A stretch of 64,000 nucleotides of DNA from NCBI RefSeq assembly GCF_900090145.1, contig NZ_FMHI01000016.1:1-64000 (forward strand), read 5' to 3'. The notes beneath the pieces were generated by a model. That model did no database searches. It saw only the letters and a program-made list of their open reading frames with translations, and was not told the origin of the DNA. Positions 1-14,132 of the stretch are shown here, in pieces. The position numbers were made by a program, and so were the translations under genes. This DNA is from Streptomyces sp. WMMB 322. GTDB taxonomy: Bacteria; Actinomycetota; Actinomycetes; Streptomycetales; Streptomycetaceae. Position 1 is the stretch's first letter; the number at the start of each line of letters is the position of its first letter.

Positions 1-18
1 GCCATGTGTGGGGGGTGT

Positions 19-138
19 GTTTCGGTGGTCATAGCGTGAGGGAAACGCCCGGTTACTTTCCGAACCCGGAAGCTAAGCCTTACTGCGCCGATGGTACTGC
101 ATGCGGGAGCGTGTGGGAGAGTAGGACACCGCCGAACT
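19..138 (+). rRNA. rrf: 5S ribosomal RNA
   Basis: The sequence has the actinobacterial 5S core: it begins GTTTCGGTGGTCATAGCG, carries the CCGAACCCGGAAGCTAAG loop and ends GTAGGACACCGCCGAAC. The 5' and 3' ends pair (GTTTCGGTGG with CCGCCGAAC), which sets the boundaries to within a few bases. Bases 1-18 are the end of the 23S-5S spacer, so this is the last gene of an rRNA operon that lies mostly outside the window. A terminator hairpin follows directly. Confidence 0.95.
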
Positions 139-145
139 ACTATTG

Positions 146-191
146 AAGGGCTGTGGTTCTCGAACTGTTGGGTTCGGGAACCACAGCCCTT
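146..191 (+). terminator. rRNA operon terminator
   Basis: AAGGGCTGTGGTTC and GAACCACAGCCCTT form a perfect 14-bp stem eight bases after the 5S gene, followed by a T-rich stretch (TATTCG). This is the expected intrinsic terminator of the rRNA operon. Confidence 0.85.
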
Positions 192-239
192 ATTCGTGTG
201 GTTACCGGGAGTTCATTTTCCGCGCTCACCATCGGCGGC

Positions 240-926
240 ATGAGCGCGACAGAGATGAAGGCCGCCGGCATACGAAGCGGAGACGAGGTTGTGGTGCCGG
301 CCTTCGGTGGTGCCGAAGTGGCGGGCGCGGTGCGTGCGGTGGGGGCCAGGCCGGTGTTCGCGGACATCGATCCCCTGAGTTTCTGCCTGTCCCCCTCGGC
401 GGCGGAGGCCGCCGTGACGGACCGGACGGTTGCCATAGCGCCCGTCCATCTCTTCGGTCACCCCGCGGACATGGTTTGCCTGCGTGAGCTGGCGCAGAGG
501 CACGGTCTGCACGTCGTGGATCCCGGCCCCGGTTCTACTGTGGCCTCGATCGACGGCGCGCGCCGTCGGCAGTCGGCGGGTTACCTGGAGCGCCGCCTGC
601 GAGGCGTGGTGACGCCGGCCGTCGCTCTCGGGGTTCAGCACGAGTTCACGGAGTACGTGGTGCGTGTGCCCGGCAACGGGCGGCCCGACCGCGATGCTTT
701 CAAGCACGCGCTCAGGGCACGCGGTGTGGGCTGCTACGTACCGGTGAAGAATCCGGCGCACCGTACCGCGGAGTTCCGCACCGATGTGTGGCTTCCCGAG
801 TCGGAGCGGGCGGCGGACGAGACACTGGCTCTTCCCGTTGAGGCGTCGATGACGAAGCGCGAACTCCACCGGATGGTCTCCGCCTGCAACGGCCTCGGCG
901 GGCTGCTGATGGATGCGGCCTGCTGA
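240..926 (+). CDS. degenerate DegT/DnrJ/EryC1-type aminotransferase homologue, no catalytic lysine
   Basis: The 228-residue product looks like a DegT/DnrJ/EryC1/StrS (PLP aminotransferase) fold with its middle removed. Residues 1-100 match the family N-terminus: GDEVVVPAFGG, PVFADIDP, then APVHLFGHPADM. The C-terminus has the family ending (PVKNPAHR, ERAADETLALPVEASMTKREL). The roughly 100-residue block that normally carries the PLP-binding lysine is missing, and the usual EDAAQ motif reads DPGPGS. I therefore infer that it cannot act as a transaminase; a sugar-nucleotide binding or regulatory role is only a guess. The ATG at 240 is the first methionine after the rRNA terminator; an upstream GTG near 198 is possible. 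From memory, similar truncated proteins lie next to rRNA operons in other streptomycetes. Confidence 0.75.
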   Translation: MSATEMKAAGIRSGDEVVVPAFGGAEVAGAVRAVGARPVFADIDPLSFCLSPSAAEAAVTDRTVAIAPVHLFGHPADMVCLRELAQRHGLHVVDPGPGSTVASIDGARRRQSAGYLERRLRGVVTPAVALGVQHEFTEYVVRVPGNGRPDRDAFKHALRARGVGCYVPVKNPAHRTAEFRTDVWLPESERAADETLALPVEASMTKRELHRMVSACNGLGGLLMDAAC

Positions 927-996
927 AGATCGCACGCTGCGAACCAGGAGACGAACCGGCAGACGGTGCACGGTGGTTGTCGCCGCGGGACGGGGA

Positions 997-1026
997 TTCG
1001 TGGCGGGCTGCCGCATCAGGTAAGAT
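997..1026 (+). promoter_or_regulatory. possible tRNA-Thr promoter
   Basis: TTCGTG (997-1002), an 18-nt spacer and TAAGAT (1021-1026) resemble a housekeeping promoter and end 15 nt before the tRNA. The -35 match is weak. Confidence 0.35.
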
Positions 1027-1041
1027 CGACTCCGCTGCCGC

Positions 1042-1114
1042 GCCCCAATAGCTCAGTCGGCAGAGCGTCTCCATGGTAAGGAGAAGGTCAACGGTTCGAT
1101 TCCGTTTTGGGGCT
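1042..1114 (+). tRNA. tRNA-Thr (anticodon GGT)
   Basis: A 73-nt cloverleaf can be folded by eye. The acceptor GCCCCAA pairs with TTGGGGC and is followed by discriminator T. The D-arm is AGCTCAGTCGGCAGAGC. The anticodon stem TCTCC/GGAGA encloses the loop ATGGTAA, giving anticodon GGT, which reads ACC threonine codons. The T-arm contains GGTTCGATTCC. The CCA end is not encoded. No integrase or duplicated tRNA 3' end was seen nearby, so there is no sign that it serves as an attachment site. Confidence 0.93.
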
Positions 1115-1132
1115 CTGAACAAGCAGTTCGAA

Positions 1133-1168
1133 GGGGGGCTTCCGTCCGAGGACGGAAGCCCCCCTTTT
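1133..1168. terminator. bidirectional terminator after tRNA-Thr
   Basis: GGGGGGCTTCCGTCC and GACGGAAGCCCCCC form a perfect 14-bp stem closed by a GAG loop and followed by TTTT. It sits between tRNA-Thr and the convergent phosphatase gene and could end transcription from both sides. Confidence 0.85.
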
Positions 1169-1206
1169 CGTTGTCGTGCCCCGCTGCCGGTGGCTGCGGC
1201 CCGGGA

Positions 1207-4011
1207 CTACTCGGGCACGCGCATGGCGAGGATGGCCATGTCGTCCGAGGGAGCCGCGCTCGCGAAGCGTTCGACGGCGCGCATGATCCTTGCGGCCACG
1301 GCCCCGGCCGTCAGTCCGGTGCAGCTGGTCAGCACGTCGGCGAGACCGTCGTCCCCGAGCATCCGCGTGCCCTCGCGGCGTTCGGTCACGCCGTCCGTGA
1401 CACACAGCAGTACATCGCCCGGGTCCAGGAAGACGGTCTGCTCGTACAGTTCGAGGTCCTCCATGACGCCCAGGAGGGGCTGCGGGTCCGCGGCCGGTTC
1501 CACGCTGCCGTCCTGGCGAAGCCGCAGCGGCAGCGGATGCCCGGCGCAGACGACCTTGAGCTCGGCGCTCCCGTCGCGCTGCGGCCGCAACTCCCCGTAC
1601 AGCAGCGTCAGGAAGCGGCTGCGCGCTCCCTCGTCGAGGATCGCCGTGTTGAGCCTGTCCAGGACCGCAGGCCCACCCAGACCCTCGCGCGCGAGCAGGC
1701 GCAGCGCGTGTCTCGCCAGGCCGGTGACGGCTGCCGCCTCCGGCCCCGTGCCGCAGACGTCGCCGATGGCGAAGCCGTAGGTGTCCTCGGAGATGTCGAA
1801 GAGGTCGTAGAAGTCGCCGCCCACCTCGTTGCCTTCGCCGGCCGCACGGTAGATCACCTCGACCTCGACTCCGCCGCTGACTTCGGGGAGTTCGGGGGGC
1901 AGCAGGCTGCGCTGCAGCGACTGGCTGATGGCCGTCCGCTCCGAGTAGAGCCTCGCGTTGTCGAGGGCCAGTGCGGCACGGCGGGAGAGGTCCTCGGCGA
2001 GTTCCAGGATCTCCTGCCTGAACCGTTCGTCCGCCGGCTTGCCGAGCGTCAGCATCCCGATGACGCGGTTGCGCGCGACCAGGGGCAGGACCACCGTTTC
2101 GCCGCCCACCGCCGACGCCGTGGCCCGCGTCGAGCCGGGCGAGAGCTGGTGTTCCTCCTCGCCGAGCACCACGGTGCGCAGCGAACTGCGCAGGGCCGCC
2201 GAGTGCGCCTCGTCGGACGGCGCACTCCACACGCGGGCGCCGGGAGCGGGCACCGGTTCCGGCGGATCGACCTTGCTGAGCAGCGACTTGAGGTGGTCGA
2301 TGCGGTCCTCGTCCTCGTGCAGCACATACGACAGCTGCGGGTCCGAGCCGGGGTCGGTCACGGTGTAGACGGCGCACCATGCCGCCAGGGTGGGCACCGT
2401 CATCTGTGCCATGAGGGCCAGAGTCTGGTCCCTGTCCAGCGTGCCTGCCAGCAGGTCGGACGCTTCGACGAGGAAGGAGAGCGAGCCGCGCCGAAGCCTC
2501 TCCAGCTCGGTGAGACGGGCCCGTTCGACGGCGAGCGCGATGCGGTCGGCGGCGAACTGGAGGCGCAGCGCCTCCTCGTTGGTGTACCGGCCGGGCGCTT
2601 CCGTGGCCACGCCCAGCGAACCCGTCAGCCGGCCCTCGACCTTCAGCGGGACCGTGACGACGGAACGCATGCCGGTACCGGCCAGCAGCGGGACGGCACC
2701 CGGCACGACGGTGAGGTCTTCGTGCACTGAAGGCATGCGCGCCGACCCGTACCGGCCGGTGCCCGCCTCGACCGGTACGCGGGCGAAGCGCTGGCGCGCG
2801 GAGGGCAGCCCGGTGGAGGCGCGCACTTCGAGTTCCGTCTCGTCGTCCGTGGCGAGGAGGAGGTAGGCCGAGTCACCGTCCAGCATGTCGCGTGCGCGTT
2901 CCACGGTGCGCTGGAGCAGCCCGTCAAGATCGTCGGGGGCCGGGGAACCGATGAAGATTTCGAAGGGGTCGGCCGGGCCGTCTCCGGTGTCCTGGCGGGC
3001 GGCCGAGTCCGGTGCCGGGGAGCGCAGCGGGGACTGAAGAACGGCACGTTCGTGGTCCCGTACGAGCAGGCACACGGTGGACGGTTCTCCGTCGCTGTCG
3101 CGCACGCGCAGGTGGGAGGCGTAGACGGGGATCGTACGGCCGTCTGCGTCCCGCAGCCCGTACGAGCCCTCCCACCGGGAGAGGTGCAGCGCTTCGGCGA
3201 TGCCTGTGCTGGTGCCGGGGGTGTGGGGCCATGCGGCGAAGTCGGTGAGCGGCTTGCCGACGACCTGATCGGCCGGGTAGCCGAAGAGCTGCTGGGCGTC
3301 CTCGTTCCAGGCGGCGATCGCGCCGCCGCGGTCGACCTGCACGACTGCGACCCGTACGCGCCTGTCGGCGACGGGAAGCGCGTCGTCGGGCAGTGCGGGG
3401 CCTGCCGCGCGAGTGCCGACGGGGCGTTCGGGCAGGTCGAGGCTGAACCAGACGCGCTTGTCGGCGGCCGTGTAGTCCACGCCCCAGTGCGAGGCCAGAG
3501 CCGCGCACAGCAGGAGCCCACGGCCGCCCTCCCGGTCCGGGCTGCCGAGGACGTGTGCGGGGTCCTGGAGCGGCAACTCTCGCTCCGGGTAGCGGTCGAC
3601 GACTTCGATGCGCACGCCCTCGCCGTTGCGCAGGCACACCACTTCGGCGGCCGTGCCGGCGTGCACGACGGCGTTGGTGACGAGTTCGCTGGTCAGGACG
3701 ACGGCGTCGTCGACGATGTCGCCGAGCCCCCACCCTTGGAGGGTGTCCCGCACGAATGCGCGGGCGGTCGCGACGGAACGTCCGACAGGCTCGAACGTGG
3801 CCGCTGCCCTCGCGGTGATCACTCGTCTCCCCTTGTATCGCTGATCGCTTCCCGCCGGTGCGCCGTCCGCGCCTGGCGGGGTGTGCTGCGCCGCGATGGC
3901 GGGTGCACTCACGCTGTCGTCTGCCGGGCTGTTCCCATTACCGCCGGCCGGGAGACCCACGTCGCCGTCCGCGGGCATTTCCCCGCGATCGGCGCTCTGC
4001 TCTTGCGTCAC
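1207..4011 (-). CDS. SpoIIE-family PP2C phosphatase with HATPase, PAS and GAF domains
   Basis: A 934-residue multidomain signalling protein. Residues about 60-200 are an RsbW-like anti-sigma ATPase (LTSELVTNAVVHAG N-box, GGRGLLL). A PAS domain (about 225-345, AWNEDAQQLFGYPADQVVGK) follows, then two GAF-like sensory regions (about 350-690). Residues 720-930 are the SpoIIE/PP2C phosphatase with metal-binding motifs VGGDFYD and SDDMA. Such proteins reset anti-anti-sigma factors in partner-switching pathways, usually towards SigB-like sigma factors in streptomycetes; the partner is not encoded here. The GTG start at 4011 is chosen because GGAGGGG lies at an ideal distance upstream; ATGs at 4038 and 4107 lack a good ribosome site. 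It is divergent from the giant kinase gene, so the two may share control. Confidence 0.85.
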   Translation of the reverse strand: MTQEQSADRGEMPADGDVGLPAGGNGNSPADDSVSAPAIAAQHTPPGADGAPAGSDQRYKGRRVITARAAATFEPVGRSVATARAFVRDTLQGWGLGDIVDDAVVLTSELVTNAVVHAGTAAEVVCLRNGEGVRIEVVDRYPERELPLQDPAHVLGSPDREGGRGLLLCAALASHWGVDYTAADKRVWFSLDLPERPVGTRAAGPALPDDALPVADRRVRVAVVQVDRGGAIAAWNEDAQQLFGYPADQVVGKPLTDFAAWPHTPGTSTGIAEALHLSRWEGSYGLRDADGRTIPVYASHLRVRDSDGEPSTVCLLVRDHERAVLQSPLRSPAPDSAARQDTGDGPADPFEIFIGSPAPDDLDGLLQRTVERARDMLDGDSAYLLLATDDETELEVRASTGLPSARQRFARVPVEAGTGRYGSARMPSVHEDLTVVPGAVPLLAGTGMRSVVTVPLKVEGRLTGSLGVATEAPGRYTNEEALRLQFAADRIALAVERARLTELERLRRGSLSFLVEASDLLAGTLDRDQTLALMAQMTVPTLAAWCAVYTVTDPGSDPQLSYVLHEDEDRIDHLKSLLSKVDPPEPVPAPGARVWSAPSDEAHSAALRSSLRTVVLGEEEHQLSPGSTRATASAVGGETVVLPLVARNRVIGMLTLGKPADERFRQEILELAEDLSRRAALALDNARLYSERTAISQSLQRSLLPPELPEVSGGVEVEVIYRAAGEGNEVGGDFYDLFDISEDTYGFAIGDVCGTGPEAAAVTGLARHALRLLAREGLGGPAVLDRLNTAILDEGARSRFLTLLYGELRPQRDGSAELKVVCAGHPLPLRLRQDGSVEPAADPQPLLGVMEDLELYEQTVFLDPGDVLLCVTDGVTERREGTRMLGDDGLADVLTSCTGLTAGAVAARIMRAVERFASAAPSDDMAILAMRVPE

Positions 4012-4322
4012 CCGCAGCGCCCCTCCGTTGCCTTTCATGTTGCCGCAGCCGCCCCGCCTTCTTCGTGTGCTTCCACACGATCCGCACTTTTCGCGCTCTG
4101 CCCACAACGCGGGCCGGATGGACAGCCGGAAGCCAGGTTACTTACGTTCGCAGTGTGCGCGGGTGCCGGATCCAGTGTGTTTTCCGTCCGGGGTCTGTGG
4201 AGAGCCGTGTGCCATGCTGCCGAACTGTTATCGCCTGGTTCGGGCAGGGTGAAACACTGGGAAGGCTCGAAGCAGAAGCCCGGGTATGACGGCAGGACGG
4301 TCGACCCTTCGGGAGGGACACG
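4012..4322. other. intergenic region between divergent phosphatase and kinase genes
   Basis: This 311-bp gap must hold the promoters of both divergent genes. The only promoter-like element I see is TGTTAT at 4226-4231, with no convincing -35. A strong ribosome site (GGGAGGG, about 4313-4319) precedes the kinase start. No small gene is supported. Confidence 0.5.
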
Positions 4323-10043
<5,721 letters not shown>

Positions 10044-10289
10044 TGTGGCACGGTGCTCGTAGCAGTCGGCTGCTGACAGAGTGTGCCGAGAATATGTGGA
10101 AGTGCGGTCAACCGGGAACCTTGCGGTCTCCTGAGACGTTTTTGCTGCGTACACAGTGACATCACGGTGACAGGGTGTGGTGAACACCGGCGTGCGGCTA
10201 CGATGGCCCGCACAAGGACGGGCGGCGCTGTCGATGGGCGGCCCTCAGGGGCGGTGTCCGACGGACTGCCGGGGCGAGGAGGACGGGCC

Positions 10290-11000
10290 ATGGTGCAGAA
10301 GGCCAAGATCCTCTTGGTCGATGACCGGCCGGAGAATCTGCTGGCGCTGGAGGCCATTCTCTCCGCGCTCGATCAGACACTGGTGCGGGCATCGTCAGGG
10401 GAGGAAGCGCTCAAGGCGCTGCTGACGGACGACTTCGCGGTCATCCTGCTCGATGTGCAGATGCCCGGCATGGACGGCTTCGAGACGGCGGCCCACATCA
10501 AGCGCCGGGAACGCACGCGTGACATCCCGATCATCTTCCTGACGGCCATCAACCACGGTCCGCACCACACCTTCCGGGGCTACGCGGCAGGAGCGGTGGA
10601 CTACATCTCCAAGCCGTTCGACCCTTGGGTTCTGCGGGCCAAGGTCTCCGTATTCGTCGAGCTGTACATGAAGAACGTCCAGCTGCGCGAACAGGCGTCG
10701 TTGCTGCGGCGCCAGTTGGAGAACGGCAGCACTTCCTCCGGTCAGGCGGGGAGCGAGAGCGCGGACAGCGACGAGGGCGCCGAGCCCCACGCACTGCTGA
10801 CCGAGCTGTCCACCCGTCTGGCCGCCGTGGAGGAGCAGGCCGAAGCGCTGTCCAAACAGCTCGGCGACAGCGCCGAGTCGGCCACTGTCGCCACGGCCGC
10901 GCATCTCGAACGCAAAATCACCGGGCTGCGCCGGGCACTTGACGCCCTCGAACCCGGCACGGGCGGCAGCGCCACGGCCCAGGTGCCCTCCCAGAACTGA
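10290..11000 (+). CDS. osaB: response regulator with C-terminal coiled coil (OsaB-type)
   Basis: A 236-residue protein. Residues 1-125 are a CheY-like receiver: the acidic pair in LLVDDRPENL, phospho-acceptor aspartate in AVILLDVQMPGMDG, switch threonine in IIFLTAI and lysine in YISKPFD. The C-terminal part (about 140-220) is predicted coiled coil with alternating charged and leucine residues and no DNA-binding domain. It follows the giant hybrid kinase on the same strand after a 246-bp gap, so it is the likely phosphotransfer partner, acting through protein contacts. The ATG at 10290 is chosen because GAGGAGGA lies just upstream and the receiver starts there; the reading frame extends further upstream without family similarity. 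A TACGAT hexamer at 10199-10204 may be its -10 element, suggesting its own promoter. Confidence 0.87.
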   Translation: MVQKAKILLVDDRPENLLALEAILSALDQTLVRASSGEEALKALLTDDFAVILLDVQMPGMDGFETAAHIKRRERTRDIPIIFLTAINHGPHHTFRGYAAGAVDYISKPFDPWVLRAKVSVFVELYMKNVQLREQASLLRRQLENGSTSSGQAGSESADSDEGAEPHALLTELSTRLAAVEEQAEALSKQLGDSAESATVATAAHLERKITGLRRALDALEPGTGGSATAQVPSQN

Positions 11001-11196
11001 CCGGGCAGGGCCCGGGAAGCAGTACGGCCCGTACCGGCATGCCGTGCGGCCGGGATCCGCCGGGCCGCCTCCTGATGCGCCGTCACCGGTCTGCCGGCCA
11101 CATGCTGCCCCGACGGTGCGAGACCTGCCCCTGGCACCCGCGGCGCCACCACGCAGGCCCTGCACAGCCGTTCGTGCTCCGGGGGCCCGACGACGG

Positions 11197-11202
11197 TAAC
11201 CT
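11197..11202 (+). promoter_or_regulatory. -10 element for leaderless ftsK transcript
   Basis: TAACCT ends 7 nt before the ftsK ATG, and no ribosome-binding site precedes that ATG. A transcript starting about 7 nt after the hexamer would begin at the start codon. Confidence 0.45.
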
Positions 11203-11209
11203 CACCGTC

Positions 11210-13942
11210 ATGGCCTCTCGTACGTCAGGCTCCGGAAAGGCAGCCAAGAAAGCACCCGCGAAGAAGGCTGCCGCGAAGAAGGCGCCGGCGAAGAAGGCCA
11301 CCGCCAAGAAGGCAGCACCGCGCAGGCCTCCCGCCAAGGCGAAGGCCAAGCCGGCACCCAAACCCGCGCCGTCGCCCACCGGTGGCATCTACCGCCTGGT
11401 GCGGGCCGTCTGGCTCGGTCTCGCCCACACGCTCGGCGCGCTGCTGCGCGGCATAGGGCGAAGCACCAAGGGCCTCGACCCGGCCCACCGCAAGGACGGC
11501 ATGGCCCTGCTGCTGTTCGGCCTCGCGCTGGTCGTCGCCGCGGGCACCTGGTCCAACCTCGACGGCACCGTCGGCGAGCTCATCAAGATGCTCATCACGG
11601 GAGCCTTCGGGCGGCTCGATCTGCTTGTGCCGGTGCTCCTCGGTGTCGTCGCCGTGCGCCTGATCCGCCATCCCGAGAAGCCGGAGGCCAACGGCCGTAT
11701 CGTCGTGGGACTTTCGGCGCTCGTCGTGGGCGGGCTCGGGCTCGTGCACATCGCCTGCGGTGCGCCCGGCCGCGGCGCGGGTGAGAGCGCCATCCAGGAC
11801 TCGGGGGGCCTCATCGGCTGGGCCTCGTCGCGGCCGCTGATCGAGACGGTCGGCGGGGCGCTGGCTGTGCCGCTGCTCGTACTCGTCGCCGTCTTCGGTC
11901 TGCTGGTCGTCACCGCCACGCCCGTCAATGCGATTCCGCGGCGGCTGCGTGCCCTCGCCGTGCGGCTGGGCCTCGCGGATGCCCCTGCCGCAGCGGGTGA
12001 GTTCGAGGGCGACGAGACGGACGAGGAGCGCCCGGCTCGGGGGCGTGCCCACAACATGCGCAAGGAGTACCTCGACCCCGCGCACGCGGAGAAGGAGGCG
12101 CTCGACGCGCGCCGCTCCTCACGCAAGGGCCGTGGCCGCCGGGGCGGCGTGGCGGCGGATGCGGAGCGGTCCGACGAGTCGTTCGACGTCTCCGCCGGTG
12201 CTGCGGCCTCGCTCGACGGGGCGCTGCTGCACGGCGTGCAGCCCTCACCGCTCGTCGCCGACCTGAGCAACGGCGTCTCCTCCGGTGAGCGTCGCGGGGC
12301 CACCGGAGAGAAGGCCCCGCCCGGGGACGCGGCCGCGCGGGGCGAGCGCGGTGAGACGGGTACCGGCCGGCGCGAGGACACCCCCGTGCCCGACCTGACG
12401 AAGCCGCCCGTCCGGAAGGACCCGGAGTCGCTGCCGCCGCGCGCGGAGCAGCTCCAGCTCTCCGGGGACATCACTTACTCGCTGCCCTCCCTCGACCTCC
12501 TGGAGCGGGGCGGGCCCGGCCGTACGCGCAGTGCCGCCAACGACCGTGTGGTCGAGTCGCTGACGAACGTCTTCAGCGAGTTCAAGGTCGACGCCGCCGT
12601 CACCGGATTCACACGTGGTCCAACCGTGACCAGGTACGTGATCGAACTCGGTCCGGCAGTGAAGGTCGAGAAGATCACGGCCCTGACGAAGAACATCGCC
12701 TACGCCGTGGCGAGTCCGGACGTGCGCATCATCAGCCCCATCCCGGGCAAGTCCGCGGTCGGTATCGAAATCCCCAACAGCGACCGGGAGATGGTCAACC
12801 TCGGTGACGTGCTGCGCTCCGCCGAGGCGTCGGGCGAGGAGCACCCCCTGCTCGTGGGCCTCGGCAAGGACGTCGAAGGGGGGTATGTCTCGGCCAATCT
12901 CGCCCGCATGCCCCACATACTGATCGCGGGCGCGACCGGTTCCGGCAAGTCCTCCTGCATCAACTGCCTGATCACCTCCGTGCTGGCCCGTGCCACTCCG
13001 GAGGACGTGCGGATGGTCCTGGTCGACCCCAAGCGGGTCGAACTGACCGTCTACGAAGGCATTCCGCACCTCATCACGCCCATCATCACCAACCCCAAGA
13101 AGGCCGCCGAGGCGCTGCAGTGGGTCGTGCGTGAGATGGATCTGCGCTACGACGACCTGGCGGCGTACGGGTACCGGCACATCGACGACTTCAACGCGGC
13201 CGTGCGCAGCGGCAAGGCGACGGCGCCGGAGGGCAGCGAGCGGGAGCTGGCGCCCTACCCGTATCTCCTGGTCATCGTCGACGAGTTGGCCGACCTGATG
13301 ATGGTGGCCCCGCGGGACGTCGAGGACGCGATCGTGCGCATCACGCAGCTTGCGCGTGCGGCGGGCATCCACCTGGTTCTGGCGACGCAGCGTCCGTCCG
13401 TGGACGTCGTGACCGGTCTGATCAAGGCCAACGTGCCCTCACGGCTGGGCTTTTCCACTTCCTCCCTCGCCGACAGCCGCGTCATCCTCGACCAGGCCGG
13501 TGCGGAGAAGCTGATCGGCAAGGGCGACGGCCTGTTCCTGCCCATGGGTGCGAACAAGCCGGTGCGGATGCAGGGGGCCTTCGTCGGCGAGGAGGAGGTC
13601 CAGGCGGTCGTCGCGCACTGCAAGGATCAGATGTCCCCGGTCTTCCGGGACGACGTCGTCGTCGGGCAGAGCAAGAAGAAGGAGATCGACGAGGAGATCG
13701 GCGACGACCTGGACCTGCTCTGCCAGGCGGCGGAGCTGGTCGTCTCCACCCAGTTCGGCTCGACGTCGATGCTGCAGCGGAAGCTGCGCGTCGGCTTCGC
13801 CAAGGCCGGGCGGCTGATGGACCTGATGGAGTCCCGTGGCGTGGTCGGGCCCAGCGAGGGCTCCAAGGCGCGTGATGTGCTGATCAAGCCCGACGAACTC
13901 GATGGTGTGCTCGCCGTGATCCGCGGGGAACCTCACCCGTAA
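11210..13942 (+). CDS. ftsK: DNA translocase FtsK/SpoIIIE
   Basis: A 910-residue septal DNA translocase that moves chromosome ends out of closing septa. Residues 1-55 form a Lys/Ala/Pro-rich tail of AKK-type repeats resembling histone H1. Four to five hydrophobic segments (about 105-240) anchor it, followed by a charged linker, the motor (Walker A GATGSGKSS with lysine 580; Walker B LLVIVDELADLMM) and a winged-helix gamma domain (about 835-905) that would read orientation sequences. The ATG at 11210 gives the tail directly; upstream in-frame sequence is unrelated. There is no Shine-Dalgarno, but a TAACCT hexamer 7 nt upstream suggests leaderless translation. In Streptomyces, FtsK acts mainly at sporulation septa. 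Confidence 0.93.
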   Translation: MASRTSGSGKAAKKAPAKKAAAKKAPAKKATAKKAAPRRPPAKAKAKPAPKPAPSPTGGIYRLVRAVWLGLAHTLGALLRGIGRSTKGLDPAHRKDGMALLLFGLALVVAAGTWSNLDGTVGELIKMLITGAFGRLDLLVPVLLGVVAVRLIRHPEKPEANGRIVVGLSALVVGGLGLVHIACGAPGRGAGESAIQDSGGLIGWASSRPLIETVGGALAVPLLVLVAVFGLLVVTATPVNAIPRRLRALAVRLGLADAPAAAGEFEGDETDEERPARGRAHNMRKEYLDPAHAEKEALDARRSSRKGRGRRGGVAADAERSDESFDVSAGAAASLDGALLHGVQPSPLVADLSNGVSSGERRGATGEKAPPGDAAARGERGETGTGRREDTPVPDLTKPPVRKDPESLPPRAEQLQLSGDITYSLPSLDLLERGGPGRTRSAANDRVVESLTNVFSEFKVDAAVTGFTRGPTVTRYVIELGPAVKVEKITALTKNIAYAVASPDVRIISPIPGKSAVGIEIPNSDREMVNLGDVLRSAEASGEEHPLLVGLGKDVEGGYVSANLARMPHILIAGATGSGKSSCINCLITSVLARATPEDVRMVLVDPKRVELTVYEGIPHLITPIITNPKKAAEALQWVVREMDLRYDDLAAYGYRHIDDFNAAVRSGKATAPEGSERELAPYPYLLVIVDELADLMMVAPRDVEDAIVRITQLARAAGIHLVLATQRPSVDVVTGLIKANVPSRLGFSTSSLADSRVILDQAGAEKLIGKGDGLFLPMGANKPVRMQGAFVGEEEVQAVVAHCKDQMSPVFRDDVVVGQSKKKEIDEEIGDDLDLLCQAAELVVSTQFGSTSMLQRKLRVGFAKAGRLMDLMESRGVVGPSEGSKARDVLIKPDELDGVLAVIRGEPHP

Positions 13943-14132
13943 GGACGAGTGAGGCAACCGTTTCCCTGGCGTATACGTCAAGTTGGAGATGGGAGTGTGC
14001 GGAAGTGTCCGAAGTCAGGCGGTACGACAATCCTGATGGCGTACAAAGTTCGTCCGCCCGCTTGCCCCGCTCTTTTGCCCCGCCCCTAGACTGAACCCCC
14101 AGCAGGTGGCTACACGCTCGAAAGGCGCCCCC

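Noticed and set aside
1042-1114. tRNA-Thr as an attachment site for an integrative element
   Set aside because: No integrase, no duplicated tRNA 3' end and only conserved core genes follow.
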